From contig NZ_LSKQ01000165.1 in the NCBI RefSeq assembly GCF_001557115.1, forward strand, positions 1-16,488: 16,488 nt of DNA, given 5' to 3'. How positions within the stretch are numbered: the stretch's first letter is position 1; each line of letters starts with the position of its first letter. The notes below the pieces were generated by a model. It did no database searches, was not told the origin of the DNA, and was given only the letters and a program-made list of their open reading frames with translations. Source of the stretch: Erythrobacter sp. CCH5-A1 (GTDB lineage Bacteria; Pseudomonadota; Alphaproteobacteria; Sphingomonadales; Sphingomonadaceae). Positions 1-7,531 of this stretch are shown in pieces. A program made the position numbers and the translations under genes.

Positions 1-15
1 GGGCGGGAGGTCTGC

Positions 16-31
16 GTTCGCGCTAGCGAAC
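16..31 (-). other. Small hairpin over the mnmA stop codon
   Basis: GTTCGC at 16-21 pairs with GCGAAC at 26-31 around a GCTA loop that contains the TAG stop (23-25, minus). There is no U-tract after it on the minus strand, so it is at best a weak transcript-end structure. Seen in sequence; any role is inference. Confidence 0.3.
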
Positions 32-1210
32 CGAAAACTTTTCGGTCGAATCGATCCACCCGCCGCCGACTACGCGGTCCCCCGCGTAAATCACCGCCGC
101 CTGCCCGGGGGCGACACCGAATTCCGGTTCGGCGAAGCGGATCGTCACCGGCGCGCCGTCGCCCAGCGGGCCTTCCAGCGTGACGGGGACGGGCTTGGCG
201 AGGCTCCTCACCTTGGCGGTCAGCGGCGCGTCCGGCAGGGGGCCGATGCGGTTGGTCTCGGTGAGATGCGCGGCGCTCACGGCGAGCATCCGTTTCGGGC
301 CGACCCGCACCTCGCGCGACGGCGCGTCGAGGCCGATCACATAGAGCGGCTCGGGCTGGCCGCCGATCTCGAGGCCCTTCCTCTGGCCTACGGTGAAGTG
401 GACGATGCCCTTGTGCTCGCCGAGCCTTTCGCCCGTCGCCGCGTGGACGATCGCGCCCGGGGCCGCGCCCTCGGGGCGGACCTTGGTGACGATCTTCGCA
501 TAATTGCCATCGGGCACGAAGCAGATGTCCTGCGAATCGGGTTTTGCGGCGTTCCTGAGGCCCGCCGCCTCGGCCAGCTGCCGCACCTCCTGCTTGGGCA
601 TGCCGCCCAGCGGAAAGCGCAGGTAATCGAGCTGCGCTTCGGTGGTGCCGTAAAGGAAGTAGGACTGGTCGCGCGCCGGATCGTGGGCGCGGTGCAGCTC
701 GACCCCGGCCTCGCCCATGACGCGGTGGACATAGTGCCCGGTTGCAAGGCAATCCGCGCCGAGCTCGCGCGCCATGCGGAACAGATCGGTGAACTTGGGC
801 CCCATGTTGCAGCGGATGCAGGGGACGGGGGTGCGGCCGGCGAGATATTCGTCGGCGAACTGTTCGACCACCTCTTCGCGGAACGCGCTTTCGTGGTCGA
901 AGACATAATGCGCGATGCCGAGCCGGTCGGCCACGGCGCGCGCATCGCGAATGTCGTCGCCCGCGCAGCACGCGCCCTTGCGCCCCGTCGCCGCGCCGTA
1001 GTCATAGAGCTGGAGCGTGATCCCGATCACTTCGGCCCCGCTGGCATGGGCGAGCGCGGCGACCACCGACGAATCGACCCCGCCGCTCATCGCCACAACG
1101 ATCCGGCAATCGGCGGCGGCCCGCGGCAGATCGAACAGCGCGGCAGCATCGGCGGGGCCGGGCAGGGCCGGGCCGGGCAGGCCGGAGGATAGGAGCGCGG
1201 GGGTATCCAT
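23..1210 (-). CDS. mnmA: tRNA-specific 2-thiouridylase MnmA
   Basis: MnmA makes 2-thiouridine at the wobble position (U34) of Lys, Glu and Gln tRNAs: it adenylates the uridine and transfers sulfur from a relay protein, in the cytoplasm. The 395-residue product shows the ATP-pyrophosphatase P-loop SGGVDSS at residues 42-48, the nucleophilic cysteine in the [13 protein letters not shown] stretch (C131 and C134, with C134 at the family position), the second catalytic cysteine C230 in DSQDICF, and TGHY and GQRKGL motifs. It is slightly longer than the usual 360-380 residues because of an Ala/Pro-rich N-terminal extension of about 35 residues with a duplicated LPGPA. The ATG at 1210 lies about 13 bases after a TATATG box and has no Shine-Dalgarno, so the transcript may be leaderless. 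It is divergent from the gene at 1345. The function is certain; the exact start is less so. Confidence 0.96.
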   Translation of the reverse strand: MDTPALLSSGLPGPALPGPADAAALFDLPRAAADCRIVVAMSGGVDSSVVAALAHASGAEVIGITLQLYDYGAATGRKGACCAGDDIRDARAVADRLGIAHYVFDHESAFREEVVEQFADEYLAGRTPVPCIRCNMGPKFTDLFRMARELGADCLATGHYVHRVMGEAGVELHRAHDPARDQSYFLYGTTEAQLDYLRFPLGGMPKQEVRQLAEAAGLRNAAKPDSQDICFVPDGNYAKIVTKVRPEGAAPGAIVHAATGERLGEHKGIVHFTVGQRKGLEIGGQPEPLYVIGLDAPSREVRVGPKRMLAVSAAHLTETNRIGPLPDAPLTAKVRSLAKPVPVTLEGPLGDGAPVTIRFAEPEFGVAPGQAAVIYAGDRVVGGGWIDSTEKFSVR

Positions 1211-1344
1211 GGAGCGCGCGCATATAGCGATGCTCCCCCCCGTGCGCCAGTGGGCGGCAGGTTGTCCCTCCGGGCCGCAGTAATCCTAAGCCGGGGTAAA
1301 TGGCAGTTTTACCGGATTTTGACGCACTCGGGTTAGGAAAGGGG
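1211..1344. promoter_or_regulatory. Divergent promoter region between mnmA and the 1345 gene
   Basis: This 134-base gap separates two divergent genes. For mnmA the minus strand carries GCTATATG ending about 12 bases before the ATG, a reasonable -10 box. On the plus side there is an inverted repeat, GGTAAA (1295-1300) and TTTACC (1308-1313) with a 7-base spacer, followed by TTGACG at 1319-1324. I cannot place a matching -10 for that TTGACG before the start codon at 1345. The repeat could be an operator or part of the promoter. Confidence 0.4.
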
Positions 1345-1794
1345 ATGATGTTCGAGAAAGCCAAGTCGATCCCCGTGCGCGCCGATGCGCCCGCTGGCGG
1401 CCTTTCCGCCGAGGAGCGGGCGCTGCTGCGTGCCACCGCCAAGGGCGGCGGAGCGGAGCGATTCGCACCCGCTCCGACGCGGCGCGGCAGCGAGGCGCTG
1501 CGGGCGATGGAATGGAGCGAGCTGACCGCCCGGCTCAACGCCGCGCGCGATCTCAGGCTGCTGCTGCGCACCGAGAATCAGGCCCCGATCGAAGCCGTCG
1601 CCGCCAGTTTCGGCGATGCCGCCGCTAGTTATTTTGCACTTCTAGACGATGGCGAACCGGACATTAACCCTCATGCTTTAGGTCAATCTAAAGGTCCGGG
1701 TGCGAAGGTCGATGCGAGCGATGCGAACCGCCCGGACAATGCGAATGTACCCCGATCCGACGCGCCCCGCGGCGCTGCGAGAGAAATGCGATGA
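1345..1794 (+). CDS. Hypothetical protein in front of sciP
   Basis: This 149-residue soluble protein has no domain I can name with confidence. It is rich in Ala, Arg and Glu, has a helical centre (WSELTARLNAARDLRLLLR) and a polar, probably disordered tail, and shows no signal peptide or membrane segment. The ATG at 1345 is preferred because AGGA (1335-1338) sits six bases upstream. An in-frame ATG at 1300 has no ribosome binding site and would read through promoter-like DNA. The stop overlaps the next start as ATGA (1791-1794), implying translational coupling to sciP. The last 55 or so codons use TTA, CTA, AGA and GTA, unlike the rest of the window, so this stretch may also carry control sequence for sciP. 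From memory, proteins with a similar centre occur next to DUF1153 genes in sphingomonads; I could not check this. Confidence 0.7.
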   Translation: MMFEKAKSIPVRADAPAGGLSAEERALLRATAKGGGAERFAPAPTRRGSEALRAMEWSELTARLNAARDLRLLLRTENQAPIEAVAASFGDAAASYFALLDDGEPDINPHALGQSKGPGAKVDASDANRPDNANVPRSDAPRGAAREMR

Positions 1795-2090
1795 TTGAGA
1801 ACCAGGACTTCCGCCCCGCACAGGTGATCGGCCCCCTCGGGGAGCCGCTGACCCTTGCCGACCTGCCGGCTCCCGAAACCAAGCGCTGGGTCGTCCGGCG
1901 CAAGGCCGAGGTCGTGGCTGCCGTCAACGGCGGGCTGCTGACGCTCGACGAGGCGTTGGCGCGCTATGGCCTCACGCTCGAGGAATTCGCCTCGTGGCAG
2001 CGCGCGGTCGACCGTTCGGGGATGCACGGCCTGCGCGTCACCAAGATCCAGCACTACCGCGATCTTTACGAGCGCCAGCTCAAGTACTGA
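1791..2090 (+). CDS. sciP: SciP/DUF1153 cell-cycle transcription regulator
   Basis: The 99-residue product matches the DUF1153 family. SciP in Caulobacter is a small helix-turn-helix protein that binds CtrA and damps CtrA-dependent transcription late in the cell cycle. Diagnostic stretches are the N-terminal VIGPLGEPLTLADLP, the central TKRWVVRRKAEVVAAVNGG, and the helix-turn-helix-like LTLDEALARYGLTLEEF followed by WQRAVDRSG and GLRVTKIQHYR. The length is normal. The ATG overlaps the upstream stop by four bases, so its translation is probably coupled to the 1345 gene. A CtrA-like half site TTAACC lies at 1664-1669 inside the upstream gene, but without the second half-box. The family call is firm; the regulatory role in this organism is inferred from Caulobacter. 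Confidence 0.92.
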   Translation: MIENQDFRPAQVIGPLGEPLTLADLPAPETKRWVVRRKAEVVAAVNGGLLTLDEALARYGLTLEEFASWQRAVDRSGMHGLRVTKIQHYRDLYERQLKY

Positions 2091-2118
2091 TACTTTCAGA
2101 CCACAGCCTGTCCCCCTG

Positions 2119-2153
2119 ACAGCCCGCTTCGTCCTCAAGGCGTTGCGGGCTGT
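2119..2153 (+). terminator. Hairpin downstream of sciP
   Basis: ACAGCCCGC at 2119-2127 is exactly complementary to GCGGGCTGT at 2145-2153, with a 17-base loop. It begins 29 bases after the sciP stop. Only a short T-containing stretch follows, so it is a weak intrinsic terminator candidate or an RNA 3'-end stabiliser. Confidence 0.4.
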
Positions 2154-2215
2154 TGCCGATTCGGGCCATCTTCCGGCGCGGCGCGGCGCGGCGCAGGCAA
2201 AGGGGGCACGGGGGC

Positions 2216-2488
2216 ATGTTGGGATTCATCTGGTTCATCGTCATGGGCGGGGTGATCGGCTGGCTGGCGAGCCTGATGATGCGGCGCGATGCCAGCATGG
2301 GCACGCTTGCCAACATCGTGGTCGGCATTCTTGGCTCGTTCATCGGCAACGGCGTGCTCGGCTTCATCACCGGCGGAGGGACGATCGGCGCATGGCCGCC
2401 GGACTGGTCGGGCGTGCTGGGCGCGCTGATCGGGGCGGTGGTCCTGCTGGGGATCCTCAACCTCATCCAGCGCGGGCGCGTTCGGTAA
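2216..2488 (+). CDS. GlsB/YeaQ/YmgE-type small stress membrane protein
   Basis: This 90-residue, very hydrophobic protein belongs to the transglycosylase-associated (GlsB/YeaQ/YmgE) family of small inner-membrane proteins, often induced by stress; the biochemical role is not established. It shows three membrane segments: residues 1-20 starting MLGFIWFIVMGGVIGW, a glycine-rich middle segment around GTLANIVVGILGSFIGN, and the C-terminal VLGALIGAVVLLGILNLI. The family's GWLASLMMRRD and NIVVGILGSFIG patterns are clear. The ATG at 2216 follows a purine-rich AAAGGGGG stretch; upstream in-frame codons encode Arg-rich sequence unlike the family. It appears to be transcribed alone. Confidence 0.88.
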   Translation: MLGFIWFIVMGGVIGWLASLMMRRDASMGTLANIVVGILGSFIGNGVLGFITGGGTIGAWPPDWSGVLGALIGAVVLLGILNLIQRGRVR

Positions 2489-2655
2489 CCGCCTTTATTG
2501 CCGCGCCCTTCGTCTAGAGGGAAAGTCACCGGTCGATGCACAAGTTGCGGGCCAGCGCCCGACGATCTATCAGGCGTTGCACATGGTGACTTAGGCGAGT
2601 AATACACTCGGGTCCGCCGGGCTGCGGGCAGCACAGGGTATGCCCGGGTGAAGGA
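2489..2655 (+). promoter_or_regulatory. Structured leader region upstream of the RND operon
   Basis: This 167-base gap contains a possible -10 (TCTAGA, 2513-2518) followed by three potential RNA hairpins in a row. The first pairs AAGTCACC (2523-2530) with GGTGACTT (2585-2592) and encloses a smaller CGGGC/GCCCG hairpin (2548-2552 with 2557-2561). The second pairs CGAGT (2596-2600) with ACTCG (2606-2610). The third pairs CCGGGC (2617-2622) with GCCCGG (2642-2647), ending four bases before the AAGGA ribosome binding site at 2651-2655. I do not recognise a known riboswitch. The outer 8-base repeat could instead be a protein operator. Confidence 0.45.
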
Positions 2656-2661
2656 ATGGCA

Positions 2662-3852
2662 ATGAATTACGAGACGACGATCAAGGCCGAGGCCGCCGAC
2701 GGGGTGACGACGGAATTTGCCGGCGCGCGCGGTCTTGCGGCGCCTGCCATCCCGCGCTGGCTGATTTTCGCCGGCCTCGGCGTGTTCGCCCTGCTGCTGG
2801 CGATCGCCGCGTGGTTCGTGCTGGCCGGCGGCGAGCCGGTCGCGGTGGACGACGACAATTCGCAGGCCCCCGCGGTCACCGTCGTGGCTCCGGGCACGAC
2901 CATGGTCAGCGGCGAGATCGAGGCCCCCGGCACGCTCGCAGCGCGCCGCCCGATGCCGGTGGGCGTCGTGGGCGAGGGCGGCCAGGTGCTGCGCGTTACC
3001 GTCGATGCGGGCGACTGGGTGCAGCAGGGCCAGGTTCTCGCGGTGATCGACCGTTCGGTGCAGGTCCAGCAGGCCGCTGCCCAGGCCGCGCAGATCCAGG
3101 TCGCGCAGGCCGATGCCAATCTGGCGCAGGCCAACCTCGACCGTGCGCTCCAGCTGGTCGCGCGCGGGTTCGTCTCCAAGGCGGATGTGGATCGCCTGAC
3201 CGCGACCCGCGATGCCGCCGTCGCCCGCGTCAAGGTCGCGCAGGCCCAGCTTTCCGAGCAGCGCGCGCGCAACCAGCGGCTCAACATTCTCGCGCCCGCG
3301 ACCGGCTATGTCCTGTCGCGCGCGGTCGAGCCGGGGCAGACCGTCGGCGCGGGCACGCCTGCGCTGTTCACCATCGCCAGCGGCGGCGAGATGGAGATGC
3401 TCGCGCAGCTTTCGGAAGAGCAGCTCGCCAAGATGACGGTCGGCACGGTCGCGCGGATCACGCCGACCGGATCGGAGCAGACTTTCGAGGGTCAGGTGTG
3501 GCAGATTGCTCCGACGATCGACCAGACCACCCGCCAGGGCACCGCGCGCATCGCGCTTGCCTTCAACCCCGCGCTGCGCCCCGGCGGCTTTGCGACGGCG
3601 CGCATCAGCAGCGGCAGCTTCCGCGCAACCGTGCTCCCCGAAAGCGCGGTGCTCGCCGATCCCAAGGGCAGCTTCGTCTATGTCGTTGGGGCGGACAATA
3701 AAGTCACCCGCCGCGGCGTGAAGACCGGGGCGGTGACTGCCGAGGGCGTCGCCATCACCGAGGGCCTCACTGGCACCGAAAAGGTGGTGCTGCGCGCCGG
3801 CGGGTTCCTCAACCCGGGCGAAACGGTCAACCCGCAGCTCCAGAAGAAGTAA
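2662..3852 (+). CDS. RND efflux periplasmic adaptor (membrane fusion protein)
   Basis: This is the periplasmic adaptor of a tripartite RND (AcrA/MexA-type) pump, linking the inner-membrane pump to an outer-membrane channel. Numbered from an in-frame ATG at 2656, the protein has a cytoplasmic N-terminus and one membrane anchor at about 35-57 (WLIFAGLGVFALLLAIAAWF). Two lipoyl half-motifs lie at about 96-132 and 208-240 (LNILAPATGYVLSRAVEPGQ), flanking an Ala/Gln-rich coiled-coil hairpin at 134-207. Beta-barrel and membrane-proximal domains follow. It is anchored by a membrane helix and has no lipobox. AAGGA at 2651-2655 abuts the ATG at 2656 but is spaced six bases from the ATG at 2662, so 2662 is preferred. 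The pump gene follows after 77 bases. Substrate cannot be read from the sequence. Confidence 0.93.
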   Translation: MNYETTIKAEAADGVTTEFAGARGLAAPAIPRWLIFAGLGVFALLLAIAAWFVLAGGEPVAVDDDNSQAPAVTVVAPGTTMVSGEIEAPGTLAARRPMPVGVVGEGGQVLRVTVDAGDWVQQGQVLAVIDRSVQVQQAAAQAAQIQVAQADANLAQANLDRALQLVARGFVSKADVDRLTATRDAAVARVKVAQAQLSEQRARNQRLNILAPATGYVLSRAVEPGQTVGAGTPALFTIASGGEMEMLAQLSEEQLAKMTVGTVARITPTGSEQTFEGQVWQIAPTIDQTTRQGTARIALAFNPALRPGGFATARISSGSFRATVLPESAVLADPKGSFVYVVGADNKVTRRGVKTGAVTAEGVAITEGLTGTEKVVLRAGGFLNPGETVNPQLQKK

Positions 3853-3863
3853 GGCGTCCATCT

Positions 3864-3881
3864 CGCGCGAGGCTTCGCGCG
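3864..3881 (+). other. Hairpin between adaptor and pump genes
   Basis: CGCGCGA (3864-3870) pairs exactly with TCGCGCG (3875-3881) around a GGCT loop. It sits 12 bases after the adaptor stop and about 48 bases before the pump start, with no U-tract. It could set the adaptor:pump ratio through partial termination or RNA processing; that role is inference. Confidence 0.4.
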
Positions 3882-3929
3882 TAGCTGGCAAGGCAAGCCG
3901 CGAACGGCGATACAACAGGCAGGAATTTC

Positions 3930-6900
3930 ATGGCACTTCGCGACATCTCGGCCTGGTCGATCCGCAACCCGGTGATCCCGCTGGTGTTCTTCACCGGGCT
4001 GTTGTTCGCCGGGATCGTCAGCTTCATGCGCATGGACGTGACCAACAACCCGGATGTGGATTTTCCCGCCGTGGTCGTCAACATCGCCCAGCCCGGCGCC
4101 TCGCCGACTGAGATCGAGAACCAGATCACCCAGCGCGTCGAAAGCGCGCTGCGCTCGATCAACGGGGTCAATTCGATCCAGTCGACCGCGCGCGAGGGAT
4201 CGTCCAACACCTTCGTCGAATTCGAGATCGGCACCAACCTGATCGAGGCGGTCAACGAGGTCGAGACCGCGATCGACGGCGTGCGCGGGTCTTTGCCCGA
4301 CGGCATCCTCGAGCCGCAGGTCAGCAAGGTCAACGTGGTGGGCGAGCCGATCGGCTATGTCGCGGTCGAGGCCGACGACATGACGCTCGAACAGTTGAGC
4401 TGGTTCATCGACGACACGGTCGCCAAGCGCCTGCTCAAGATCCCCGGCATGGCCGAGGTCGGCCGCTTCGGCGGGGTCGACCGGCAGATCGAGGTGATCC
4501 TCGATCCGGCGCGGATGCAGTCCTTCGGGGTCACCGCCTCGCAGATCAACGGGGCGCTGCGCCAGAGCAATCTCGACGCTGCGGGCGGCCTTGCCGAAGT
4601 CGGCGGCACGCGCCAGTCGCTGCGCGTCCTCGGAAATTCGGACACCGCCTACCAGCTCTCGCAGACGCAGATCCAGCTGGGCGGCGGGCGCTCCGTGCGG
4701 CTGGCCGACATCGCCACGGTCCGCGACGGCTATTCCGAGCGCAATTCGATCAGCGAAGTGGCTGGCAAGGAAGTCGTCAACTTCTACATGAACCGCGCGC
4801 GCGGGGCATCGGACCTCACGGTTTATGACGCCGCGCTCAAGGAAATGGACAAGATCGAGACCGAGAATCCGGGCGTCAAGTTCATCAAGCTCTCGACCAG
4901 CACCACCTACACCCGCAGCCAGTACAAGTCCTCGATGTGGGCACTGGTCGAGGGCGCGGTGCTGGCGGTGGTCGTGGTGTTCATCTTCCTGCGCGACTGG
5001 CGCGCCACCGCGATCAGCGCGGTCGCGATTCCCCTGTCTGCGATCCCGACCTTCTTCTTCATGGACCAGCTCGGGTTCAACCTCAATTTCCTCTCGCTGC
5101 TCGCGCTGGCGCTGGTCGCGGGCGTGCTGGTCGACGATGCGATCGTGGAGATCGAGAACATCGTGCGCCACATGCGGATGGGCAAATCGGCCTATCAGGC
5201 CTCGATCGACGCCGCCGACGAGATCGGCCTGCCGGTGGTCGCCACCAGCTTCTGCATCGTCGCGGTGTTCCTCCCCGTCGGCCTGATGCCGGGCGTGTCC
5301 GGCCAGTTCTTCCAGAACTTCGGGATCACCGTGGTGGTCGCGGTGCTGATGAGCCTCGCCGTCGCGCGCATGATCACGCCGCTGATGGCGGCCTATTTCC
5401 TCAAGGCCCACGGCGAGGCCGAACATGGCGGCGGCCGCTGGATCGAAGCCTATATGCGCGTGCTCGCCTGGACGCTCGACACCGGCCGCATGGCCGCGCG
5501 CCGCGCCGGCATCACCGGTCCGCGGAACCGTTTCTTCTACGTGCCCGGCCTGCTGCTGACCGTCATCGCGCTGCTGTTCGTCTCGGCCGTCGCGATGTTC
5601 GAATCCGCGAACGGCTCCTTCACGGGCGGTGCATGGAAGGGCCTGCTCGGCCTCGGCGTCCACAAGCAGATCGCCGCCGCGGTCTCGGCCGACACCAACG
5701 GCATGGCCTACAAGCTGGTCGCCAAGGTTTTCGAGGTGGCGATCGTGCTCGCCATCTCGGCGATCTCCTTCCTTGCCGCGTTCCTCACCTTCAAGGCGAT
5801 CGAATCGCTCTCGGGCACCGCAGGCGGGTTCGGCCGCGGCGTGCGCTGGATGACCGCGCGCTTCTACGACCACCGCATCTGGATGCTCGGCATCGGCTGG
5901 TTCTCGTTCCTGGTGACGATCCTGCTGTTCGGCGTGATCCCCGGCCAGTTCCAGCCGACCATCGACGACGAGAACAGCCAGGTCACGATCGAGGTCGTCC
6001 CCGGCACCACGCTCGCCGACACCAAGCGGGTGGTCAATGCCGTGGCCGACCGGCTCCGGCAGGAGCCCGAGGTCGAGCGCATGCTCGAACGCATCCGGCT
6101 CGGCGAATCCTCGGCAATCTTCGTCAAGCTGCGCGACGATCGCCAGCGCTCCTCGGTCGAATTCGAGCGCGAACTCGCCCCTGTCCTCGCGAAGTTCCCC
6201 GATGCCCGCGTGCGCTTCCAGTCGCAGTCGGGCGGCTTCGGCTCGGGCCGCGACATGACGGTGATGCTCGCGGGCAGCGATCCGGTGCTGCTCGACAAGA
6301 CCGCGACCCAGCTGGTCGAGGAGATGAAGGGCCTGAAATCGCTGGTCGCGCCGCGCATCAGCGCCGATCTCAACCGCCCGGAAATCATCATCACCCCGCG
6401 CGAGAAGATCGCCGCCGAACTGGGCGTCACCACCGCCGCTCTGTCGCAGACGATCCGCATCGCGACGCTGGGCGAGATCGAGCAGAACGCCGCGCGCTTC
6501 TCGCTGTCCGACCGCCAGATCCCGATCGTGGTGCGCCTGTCGCAGGAAGCGCGCACCGATTTCCGCACCATCGAGAACCTGCCGGTGCCGACCGCCGGCG
6601 GCGGCTCGGTGCCGCTCAGCCGGGTCGCCGACATCACCTTCGGTTCGGGCCCGACCGCGATCCAGCGCTATAACCAGAACCGCCGCGTGCTGGTCGGCGC
6701 TGACCTCGCCGCGGGCGTGTTGAAGGGCGAGGCGCAGGCGCAGATCGATGCCCTGCCGGTGCTCCAGAAGCTGCCGCTGGGCGTGATCCGCGACGTGGTG
6801 GGCGAAGAGGAATGGCAGGCCGAGCTGATCCAGAACCTCATCATCGCGATCATCGCCGGGGTGCTGCTGGTCTTCGCGGTGCTGGTGCTGCTCTACAAGC

Positions 6901-7472
6901 GGCTGATGAGCCCGCTGGTCAACATGACCTCGCTGGCGCTCGCGCCGCTGGGCGGCATTCTGCTGATCTGGCTGCTGGGCCAGCCCAATTCGATGCCGGT
7001 CTATATCGGCATCCTGCTGCTGCTCGGGATCGTGTCCAAGAACTCGATCCTGCTGATCGACTTCGCGATCGAGGAGATGAACAAGGGCATCCCCAAGCTC
7101 GAGGCGATCATGGATGCCGGGCACAAGCGCGCGCAGCCGATCGTGATGACCACCGTGGCGATGAGCGCGGGGATGGTGCCGGTGGCGCTCTCGCTCGAGG
7201 GTGACGGGGCGTGGCGCCAGCCGATGGGGATCGTGGTGATGGGAGGGCTGGTGCTCTCGACCCTGCTGACGCTGCTGATCGTGCCGGCGGGCTTCAGCCT
7301 CGCCGACAGCTTCGAGCGGCGTGTCGGGCCATGGCTGCGCGCGCGCCTGCTGACCTACAAGCCGGGCGATGATGGCCGGATCGCGGGCGGGCCGGTGGCC
7401 GATGCGCCGCTGCCCGGCGCCTTCCCCGGCCTCGGCAAGCTGCCTCCGACAGGGCACGAACCGGCCGAGTGA
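3930..7472 (+). CDS. RND efflux pump, inner-membrane permease (HAE1-like), enlarged
   Basis: This proton-driven RND exporter forms a trimer with the adaptor encoded just upstream. Typical marks are TM1 at about residues 11-33, the first periplasmic porter region, the proton-relay aspartates D402-D403 in TM4 (AGVLVDDAIVEIENI; AcrB D407/D408), and the TM10 lysine K1037 in GIVSKNSILLIDF (AcrB K940). The second porter loop starts after IPGQFQPTIDDENS. At 1180 residues it is well over the usual 1020-1050. The excess is mainly an insert at about residues 530-645 between the end of TM6 and TM7, with two hydrophobic stretches (537-558 and 600-627). The ATG is preceded by AGGA at a good distance. No outer-membrane channel or local regulator gene adjoins, so it presumably uses a shared TolC-type channel. 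Substrate unknown. Confidence 0.94.
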   Translation: MALRDISAWSIRNPVIPLVFFTGLLFAGIVSFMRMDVTNNPDVDFPAVVVNIAQPGASPTEIENQITQRVESALRSINGVNSIQSTAREGSSNTFVEFEIGTNLIEAVNEVETAIDGVRGSLPDGILEPQVSKVNVVGEPIGYVAVEADDMTLEQLSWFIDDTVAKRLLKIPGMAEVGRFGGVDRQIEVILDPARMQSFGVTASQINGALRQSNLDAAGGLAEVGGTRQSLRVLGNSDTAYQLSQTQIQLGGGRSVRLADIATVRDGYSERNSISEVAGKEVVNFYMNRARGASDLTVYDAALKEMDKIETENPGVKFIKLSTSTTYTRSQYKSSMWALVEGAVLAVVVVFIFLRDWRATAISAVAIPLSAIPTFFFMDQLGFNLNFLSLLALALVAGVLVDDAIVEIENIVRHMRMGKSAYQASIDAADEIGLPVVATSFCIVAVFLPVGLMPGVSGQFFQNFGITVVVAVLMSLAVARMITPLMAAYFLKAHGEAEHGGGRWIEAYMRVLAWTLDTGRMAARRAGITGPRNRFFYVPGLLLTVIALLFVSAVAMFESANGSFTGGAWKGLLGLGVHKQIAAAVSADTNGMAYKLVAKVFEVAIVLAISAISFLAAFLTFKAIESLSGTAGGFGRGVRWMTARFYDHRIWMLGIGWFSFLVTILLFGVIPGQFQPTIDDENSQVTIEVVPGTTLADTKRVVNAVADRLRQEPEVERMLERIRLGESSAIFVKLRDDRQRSSVEFERELAPVLAKFPDARVRFQSQSGGFGSGRDMTVMLAGSDPVLLDKTATQLVEEMKGLKSLVAPRISADLNRPEIIITPREKIAAELGVTTAALSQTIRIATLGEIEQNAARFSLSDRQIPIVVRLSQEARTDFRTIENLPVPTAGGGSVPLSRVADITFGSGPTAIQRYNQNRRVLVGADLAAGVLKGEAQAQIDALPVLQKLPLGVIRDVVGEEEWQAELIQNLIIAIIAGVLLVFAVLVLLYKRLMSPLVNMTSLALAPLGGILLIWLLGQPNSMPVYIGILLLLGIVSKNSILLIDFAIEEMNKGIPKLEAIMDAGHKRAQPIVMTTVAMSAGMVPVALSLEGDGAWRQPMGIVVMGGLVLSTLLTLLIVPAGFSLADSFERRVGPWLRARLLTYKPGDDGRIAGGPVADAPLPGAFPGLGKLPPTGHEPAE

Positions 7473-7531
7473 CCGGCCCGGCCCCCGCAAAACGGGTGAC
7501 GCCGCGGCCGGAACCGGTCTAGAGCGCGCAT

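Noticed and set aside
1664..1669. A full CtrA binding site upstream of sciP
   Set aside because: Only one half-box (TTAACC) is present; the second half at the right spacing is not. Kept only as a weak hint.
2523..2592. Attachment site or IS end from the 8-base inverted repeat
   Set aside because: No transposase or integrase, no target duplication, and neighbours look native; an RNA or operator role is simpler.
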